This document shows, piece by piece, positions 59,696 to 64,000 of a DNA stretch of 64,000 nt. The position numbers and the translations under genes were made by a program. This stretch comes from Hungatella sp. GTDB taxonomy: Bacteria; Bacillota; Clostridia; Lachnospirales; Lachnospiraceae. The number at the start of each line of letters is the position of its first letter. Position 1 is the stretch's first letter. Where the stretch lies: contig JAAWBS010000051.1 in assembly GCA_022792815.1 (NCBI GenBank), positions 1 to 64,000 of the forward strand, in the 5' to 3' direction. The notes under the pieces are model-generated. The model saw only the letters and a program-made list of their open reading frames with translations. It made no database searches and was not told the origin of the DNA.

Positions 59696-60208
59696 TTATA
59701 ATTTTTTCACAAAATTCCGAATCCGCTCTGTCACAAGACCGCCCAGCAAGCCGATGACCGCCCCGGCCACCACCCCGGCTGCCATCAAAAACGGCAGGTA
59801 GTAGAATACCCCCGAAGTCTGAACCACCAGAGCCGCGATGGAAAGCTGTCCGATATTGTGGCCGATCCCTCCCAGGATGCTGACTCCCACCTGACTGAAC
59901 CAATTAAACCTTCTGGCCAGTATCATGAAAATCAGGCTGAGAGTCCCGCCTGCCAGACTGTAGATCATGCTGGATGCATTGCCAAAGGTAAACCCCACCA
60001 GCACGATCCTCACTAATGAAACCGCCACGGTTCCCCGGATCCCAACCGTATAGAGACCGACGATGGTCACCAGATTAGCCAGCCCCAGTTTCACTCCCGG
60101 GATCGGGATGGGGATGGGAATGATCGCCTCCAGATAGCTGAAAATAAATGCCAGACCGATGAGCATCCCGTATGTAGCCACCCAGGCCCCTGTCTTCTTC
60201 GAATTCAT
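59696..60208 (-). CDS. Gx transporter-family / heptaprenyl diphosphate synthase component I-like membrane protein
   Basis: This 170-aa protein has about five membrane helices and matches the family annotated as heptaprenyl diphosphate synthase component I or Gx transporter (PF07456 type). It shows the repeated IPIPIPIPGVKLGLANLVTIVGLYTVG and GGIGHNIGQLSIAALVV segments. ECF-transporter S components share this general build, so it may bind a small substrate. In clostridia and Listeria such genes often lie beside FMN_bind and ApbE genes in flavin-based electron transfer clusters. Here the FMN_bind gene is directly upstream in the same direction, with two hairpins between. The ATG at 60208 has a GGAGACA site. 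Confidence 0.8.
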   Translation of the reverse strand: MNSKKTGAWVATYGMLIGLAFIFSYLEAIIPIPIPIPGVKLGLANLVTIVGLYTVGIRGTVAVSLVRIVLVGFTFGNASSMIYSLAGGTLSLIFMILARRFNWFSQVGVSILGGIGHNIGQLSIAALVVQTSGVFYYLPFLMAAGVVAGAVIGLLGGLVTERIRNFVKKL

Positions 60209-60249
60209 AGATGTCTCCTGTCATATTCTGCAAAATAACTGTGGCATAG

Positions 60250-60309
60250 GACGGGAGACACATCCTCCCGTCTCATGAGAAAAGAACAGGCAGTCCCCGC
60301 TGCCTGTTC
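60250..60309 (-). terminator. Two hairpins after the FMN_bind gene
   Basis: GAACAGGCAG/CTGCCTGTTC (60284-60309) is followed on the minus strand by TTTTC and is a good terminator. GACGGGAG/CTCCCGTC (60250-60272) lies next to it without a T-run and may belong to the 5' leader of the Gx-family gene. Confidence 0.75.
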
Positions 60310-60350
60310 CCTGCTATTCTTTTTATTGCTTTTATCCTCACGGCTCCGCT

Positions 60351-61712
60351 CTATTTGGCCTGGGACAGCGCCGCCTCTACGGCCTTCATCGCCGCCTCGC
60401 TGGTGACCGTGCTTCCCGAGACCGCGTCCACCTGAGCGCTTCCCGCTTCCTTAAAGGCCGGAGCCAGGGTCTTCAGGGCATCCAGACCTAAGCCCGGGGT
60501 CTCGTCGTCTCCTGTCAGTTCCACGGACTCGATGCTTCCGCTCTCGCCCACTGTCACCACTGCCTTGATGTCTCCTCCAAATCCCTTGGCAGTCCCCTCA
60601 TAGGTTCCCGGCTTGAACGACCCGGCTTTCGCTTCCGCCTGGTCTGACTGAGCCGCCTCACTGTCATCAGCCGCCTGAGACAGCGCCGCCTCTACGGCCT
60701 TCATCGCCGCCTCGCTGGTGACCGTGCTTCCTGAAGCCGCGTCCACCTGAGCGCTTCCCGCTTCCTTAAAGGCCGGAGCCAGGGTCTTTAGGGCATCCAG
60801 ACCTAAGCCCGGGGTCTCGTCGTCTCCCGTCAGTTCCACGGACTCGATGCTTCCGCTCTCGCCCACTGTCACCACTGCCTTGATGTCTCCTCCAAATCCC
60901 TTGGCAGTCCCCTCATAGGTTCCTGGCTTATAGGTCTTGGCTTCCGCTGCCGGCTTTTCGGCCGCACCGTTGCCGGCCGCCTGATCCAGGGCTGCCTGTA
61001 CGGCCTCCATGGCTGCCTTGCTGGTGACTGTACTTCCTGAGACCGCATCCACTTGGGCACTCCCTGCCTTCTCAAAGGCCGGAGCCAAGGTCTTTAAGGC
61101 ATCCAGACCCAGACCCGGGGTCTCGCCGTCTCCCGTCAGTTCCACAGACTTGATACTTCCGCTCTCGTCGATGGTCACCACTGCCTTGATATCGCCGCCG
61201 AAGCCCTTGGCGCTTCCCTCATAGGTTCCCGGCTTATAATTCGCCGCCGCCCCGGCTATATTCTCTTTTGCGGCTTCTGTCTCCGCCTCACTCTCCGCTG
61301 CCGGTCTGTCTATGATGCCGAGCTTTCCGGAAGCTTGGTCCAAAGCCTGCTGCACAGCCGCCATCGCTGCCTCGCTGCTGATGGTGGACCCGGACACCGC
61401 ATCAACCTTGGAACCGTTTACTTCCACAAACATAGGGGCAAGCTGCTCCAGAGCCGTGCCTCCGAGAGCCGGGGTCTCTCCCGCTCCGGTCAGGGTCACT
61501 GCTTCGATTCCCTTGTTTCCCACAGTAACCGTGGCAACCACCTCACCGCCAAAGCCCTGAGCGCTTCCCACATAAGTTCCCGGTGTATAATCTACCTTCT
61601 CTGCCGTCATCGTGTCAATGGCCTTATATAATGGTTCGGAACCGAAGATCGTTCCCACTGCCAGTACCAGCATCGCACCAAGACCTGCATACCCCTTTTG
61701 TTTTTGTGTCAT
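60351..61712 (-). CDS. Exported protein with four FMN_bind domains
   Basis: This 453-aa protein has an N-terminal membrane anchor or signal (GYAGLGAMLVLAVGTIFGS) and then four FMN_bind domains. They start near residues 45, 160, 265 and 370, each with the pattern PGTYxGSAxGFGG, a beta region, GLGLDALKTLAPAF and D-A-V-S-G-S-T. The Thr of this last motif is the expected site of covalent FMN attachment by ApbE. Linkers rich in A/E/K/S separate the domains. Four flavins on one surface protein would suit electron transfer out of the cell, as for PplA of Listeria. Copies 3 and 4 are nearly identical at the DNA level, a sign of recent duplication. The apbE gene lies 3.3 kb away on the same strand. 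Confidence 0.9.
   Translation of the reverse strand: MTQKQKGYAGLGAMLVLAVGTIFGSEPLYKAIDTMTAEKVDYTPGTYVGSAQGFGGEVVATVTVGNKGIEAVTLTGAGETPALGGTALEQLAPMFVEVNGSKVDAVSGSTISSEAAMAAVQQALDQASGKLGIIDRPAAESEAETEAAKENIAGAAANYKPGTYEGSAKGFGGDIKAVVTIDESGSIKSVELTGDGETPGLGLDALKTLAPAFEKAGSAQVDAVSGSTVTSKAAMEAVQAALDQAAGNGAAEKPAAEAKTYKPGTYEGTAKGFGGDIKAVVTVGESGSIESVELTGDDETPGLGLDALKTLAPAFKEAGSAQVDAASGSTVTSEAAMKAVEAALSQAADDSEAAQSDQAEAKAGSFKPGTYEGTAKGFGGDIKAVVTVGESGSIESVELTGDDETPGLGLDALKTLAPAFKEAGSAQVDAVSGSTVTSEAAMKAVEAALSQAK
60366..60615 (+). repeat. 315-bp period tandem repeat, unit A (FMN_bind domain 4)
   Basis: About 250 bp are nearly identical to 60681-60930, offset 315 bp (105 codons). Only a few mostly silent changes are seen, for example the codons around GSTVTS. 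Confidence 0.85.
60681..60930 (+). repeat. 315-bp period tandem repeat, unit B (FMN_bind domain 3)
   Basis: Partner of 60366-60615. Domains 1 and 2 (61000-61600) are homologous but more diverged, so units A and B arose or were homogenised most recently. Confidence 0.85.
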
Positions 61713-61820
61713 TCCTATACTCCTCCTGCATGGTTATTGGCCGCCGTAGAAAGACCCACGGCCCGCTTTTGCATTGATGAAGTATATTCTATCATATTTC
61801 TCAGGGCACTTCAATCGATT

Positions 61821-63599
61821 TTACTGGTTCTCATATTTTTTCCATCTAAAATTAGGGATCACATCGGACCACTTCTCGATGCCGATGATCTCCTTGGCAA
61901 ATTCCGTCACCTCCAGGGAACTTTTTTTATCGATCACCCGATAGACAGCCCAGGCCTTTTTGCGCATGGCCTGCTGTACCTTGTCAGGGGAAGACATATC
62001 ACACTCCCAGAGGCCGAGAGCCACATATTCCCTCGTCTCATACACATTGTCCACCTGACGATTCATGAGAATGGCATCGATATAGGGATTGCTGTCGGCA
62101 ATGTAGTAGGCATATGCCAGAGCCGCCGCCTGGATATCTTTTACATCTCCCCTGGTAGCGCTCTTGGACGTAAATCCCTGCTCCGACAAGATGATATGTC
62201 TCACGCTGCCGTCCGGGGCTAAAAGCTCCTGCCTCTGCATATAGTCGGTCAGGATATGGAGATTGCGGAAATTGACAATCCTGGTATCCACACTGTCCGT
62301 AGCCCTTCCGTTCTGATCGTCATCCCAAAATTCCGGCTCTGTCAGCGGGTCCGGATAGGGATGGTATGCCAGTCCCCAGCTGATATCTCCCCCTTCCCGC
62401 ACCATGGCGCCGAAAGTGTCAATCACATCCCGCGCCCCGTATTTTACCAGAGAGGCCTCCGGCTCCGTCCAGAAAAAATCTGTGGAAAAATAGATCCGGT
62501 CATTGCTGCTGACACTCTTGATCGCCGTGTAGAAGACGCGGAACGCTTTCATGTATTCCTTGATATAGGTGTCCAGATCCTTCTCACCGGCATAGTTCCA
62601 GATCTCATTGTTGTTGATCTCATTGCCGATGACCCAGTTGGAAATCTTCCCCTTGGAACCGGTCTGGCCAGAGTAGCGCTGGGCCAAAAAGGAGGCGACA
62701 GCCTTGATGGTCTCCACGCCCTCCCTGGTGTTGGCGTTGAAGCTGTAGTAACTGGCCTTGGATTTCTTCTCCACTCCGGGTAAAAACAGCTGAGGCGTCC
62801 TCTCATTCCACCCGTTTAAGATAATCGCCGTGACCATAATATCCTTGCCGGACATCGTGTCCACAATCTTGTCGTAGCTCTCCACCAGCTCTCTGTTGAA
62901 ATGGTAGGTCTTCCCGTCATACTGATAATCGATCCCTTCCCCTAAAATCTGGTGAAAAGCGATGTTGATCGAGGTGTGTTTCACCCCCAGCTCCATGGCA
63001 TCCGCGATCAGACCGCCGTCAATGAGGAGTCCCTTCTTGGTCAGAGGAGTCTTAAACTCCGCCTTGTTCCCCGCCACTGCCTCCGGATTCGTGATGTAGG
63101 ACGGCGCACTGACGGCATGATACCTGGTTCCGTCAAAAACCGCCAGCACATACTTGGAATACAGCCTGTCGCTGTCAAGGCCAAAATTCAGGGGAAGAGA
63201 ATAGCTTATGGCATCCCCCTTGGTCCACCACGCTTTATAGTCTGTCCTATCCCCCAGCTCATCCTCATAAGGTTCCATCTCAAAGAGATACCAGTAATTG
63301 TCAAAGACCGCCGGGTCCGATACCTCACCGGACACAGCTCCCGTGATGTTCACATTGGTTCCGTCTGTGGTACAGGAAAGAACGGCCTTTTCCGTGGGAG
63401 CCGCTGTCAGAACCTCCCCGGTCTCCTCTTTGCCGTCTGCTCCCGAAGCTTCAGAACCTGCCGCTCCCGTCAAAGTCTCCGCCTGCCGAAAGGCGAAAGA
63501 AGCCGCCTGTCCCTTGATCCCCATGCCGGCACTCATCCCATATATGACCAGAGCCATGACCGCAGCTGACCACAGCTTTCTTCTCGAATCTCTTCTCAT
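61821..63599 (-). CDS. Secreted DUF5722-type glycoside hydrolase-like protein
   Basis: This 592-aa protein has a signal peptide (AAVMALVIYGMSAGMGIKGQAAS, cleavage near A33) and a low-complexity linker, then a beta-sandwich-like part to about residue 190. A TIM-barrel domain follows. Barrel landmarks are KHTSINIAFHQIL, MVTAIILNGWNERTPQLF, SNWVIGNEINNNEIWNYAG with Glu327, WGLAYHPYPDPLTEPEFWDD and HIILSEQGFTSKS with Glu473. The two Glu at the ends of strands 4 and 7 fit the acid/base and nucleophile of clan GH-A glycosidases. The family has no activity I know of. It is a single-gene unit with its own promoter at 63655. Confidence 0.8.
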   Translation of the reverse strand: MRRDSRRKLWSAAVMALVIYGMSAGMGIKGQAASFAFRQAETLTGAAGSEASGADGKEETGEVLTAAPTEKAVLSCTTDGTNVNITGAVSGEVSDPAVFDNYWYLFEMEPYEDELGDRTDYKAWWTKGDAISYSLPLNFGLDSDRLYSKYVLAVFDGTRYHAVSAPSYITNPEAVAGNKAEFKTPLTKKGLLIDGGLIADAMELGVKHTSINIAFHQILGEGIDYQYDGKTYHFNRELVESYDKIVDTMSGKDIMVTAIILNGWNERTPQLFLPGVEKKSKASYYSFNANTREGVETIKAVASFLAQRYSGQTGSKGKISNWVIGNEINNNEIWNYAGEKDLDTYIKEYMKAFRVFYTAIKSVSSNDRIYFSTDFFWTEPEASLVKYGARDVIDTFGAMVREGGDISWGLAYHPYPDPLTEPEFWDDDQNGRATDSVDTRIVNFRNLHILTDYMQRQELLAPDGSVRHIILSEQGFTSKSATRGDVKDIQAAALAYAYYIADSNPYIDAILMNRQVDNVYETREYVALGLWECDMSSPDKVQQAMRKKAWAVYRVIDKKSSLEVTEFAKEIIGIEKWSDVIPNFRWKKYENQ

Positions 63600-63654
63600 G
63601 TTTCAACCTCCTGTCTTCTGCCTTTATCTGAAAAGATATGCATGATGTTAACTC

Positions 63655-63682
63655 ATTATATCGATTCTCTCAGAAAATACAA
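63655..63682 (-). promoter_or_regulatory. Promoter of the DUF5722 gene
   Basis: On the minus strand TTGTAT (63677-63682) and TATAAT (63655-63660) are 16 bp apart, followed 50 bp later by the gene start with an AGGAGG site. Confidence 0.7.
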
Positions 63683-63757
63683 GGTTGAAATCCCTTACTT
63701 AGTATTACGGTTTTCTTAATGGAGGATCAGACTGTGATTCCATAGATCTTCCATATG

Positions 63758-64000
63758 TTACTCTCCCGATCCCCTCTCGTATAGGAATCCAATATGCTCA
63801 TAGACCTCCCGAAAATCGATGGCAAAGCCGTAATCCCAGAGCCCCACCGGAATCCGGGCATCGAACCCGTAGATCACGGGATACTCCTCCTTCTCAAACC
63901 GGTAGACCAGCACCTTTTTGTGGTCCGGGTCGATCATCCAGTATTCCCTGACCCCGGCAACCAGATATTTGTTCAGCTTTATCACCGCATCTCTCTTGAT
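63758..64000 (-). CDS. Uma2-family (DUF820) putative endonuclease, partial
   Basis: The frame is open at the window edge; only the last 80 or so residues are present. It reads IKRDAVIKLNKYLVAGVREYWMIDPDHKKVL, then VYRFEKEEYPVIY and DARIPVGLWDYGFAIDFREVYEH. This is the C-terminal half of Uma2/DUF820 proteins, which have a PD-(D/E)XK-like fold. The conserved K-L-x-x-Y-x-x-A-G-V-x-E-Y-W and D-P are present. The N-terminal part lies outside. Such genes are numerous in some anaerobes and have no firm function. Confidence 0.8.
   Translation of the reverse strand: MKRDAVIKLNKYLVAGVREYWMIDPDHKKVLVYRFEKEEYPVIYGFDARIPVGLWDYGFAIDFREVYEHIGFLYERGSGE

Noticed and set aside
1-64000. CRISPR array, rRNA or tRNA genes
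   Set aside because: No regularly spaced short repeats, cas genes, tRNA cloverleaf or rRNA-like sequence was noticed on either strand; a covariance-model scan would be needed to exclude small RNAs.

Overview
The window looks like a chromosomal segment of a gut Lachnospiraceae (Clostridium cluster XIVa type, such as Enterocloster, Hungatella or Blautia relatives). This is inferred from moderately high GC, Firmicutes-type AGGAGG ribosome binding sites, several SBP-plus-two-permease sugar importers driven by YesM/YesN-type two-component systems, and lineage-typical small families (TSCPD protein, Gx transporter, FMN_bind repeat protein, DUF1538 with P-II). No rRNA, tRNA or CRISPR array was seen.

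Layout. 1-3.9 kb is AT-rich and decayed: a GNAT fragment, a broken large serine recombinase, a RhuM-like gene, unassigned remnants and a second GNAT. It abuts the 3' end of an rlmD-type 23S rRNA methyltransferase gene that appears to lack its usual C-terminal tail. 3.9-9.4 kb is housekeeping (rRNA methyltransferase, small acidic membrane protein, PcrA helicase, TSCPD protein, RidA). 9.5-12.4 kb is a dTDP-sugar operon (rfbA, rfbB, rfbD, without rfbC). 12.4-14.2 kb holds an AAA-ATPase/PD-(D/E)XK pseudogene and the collapsed remnant of a tandem paralogue.

14.2-28.3 kb is locus 1, a pectin-type utilisation locus. One long minus-strand operon encodes, in transcription order, an orphan lipoprotein SBP, a double cupin, a second SBP, a GH105 hydrolase, two permeases, a cytoplasmic GH28, a TIM-barrel isomerase and a MATE exporter. 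It is divergent from a histidine kinase and an AraC-type response regulator. 28.3-31.8 kb carries a tandem P-II-like protein, a DUF1538 membrane protein and a MerR-methyltransferase fusion. 31.8-38.9 kb is locus 3: SBP, two permeases and an unknown protein, an FAD oxidoreductase and a LacI regulator, with a 20-bp palindromic operator at the importer promoter. 38.9-48.4 kb is locus 2: two permeases, an SBP and three tandem double-cupin genes, divergent from a second kinase/regulator pair. The two kinase-regulator intergenic regions share a direct-repeat operator with 21-bp spacing.

48.4-64 kb holds an MFS transporter, PepC peptidase, an EamA transporter, a heterodimeric ABC exporter preceded by a candidate leader peptide and two terminator hairpins (a BmrB/BmrCD-like arrangement), ApbE, a PAP2 phosphatase, class II GalT, a Gx-family membrane protein, a four-domain FMN_bind protein, a secreted DUF5722 glycosidase-like protein and a partial Uma2 protein.

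The most interesting items are the predicted attenuator of the ABC exporter, the double-cupin family (four copies) tied to sugar import, the shared operator of the two YesMN-type systems, and the tandem P-II/DUF1538 pair. All functional calls are read from sequence motifs; no database search was run.
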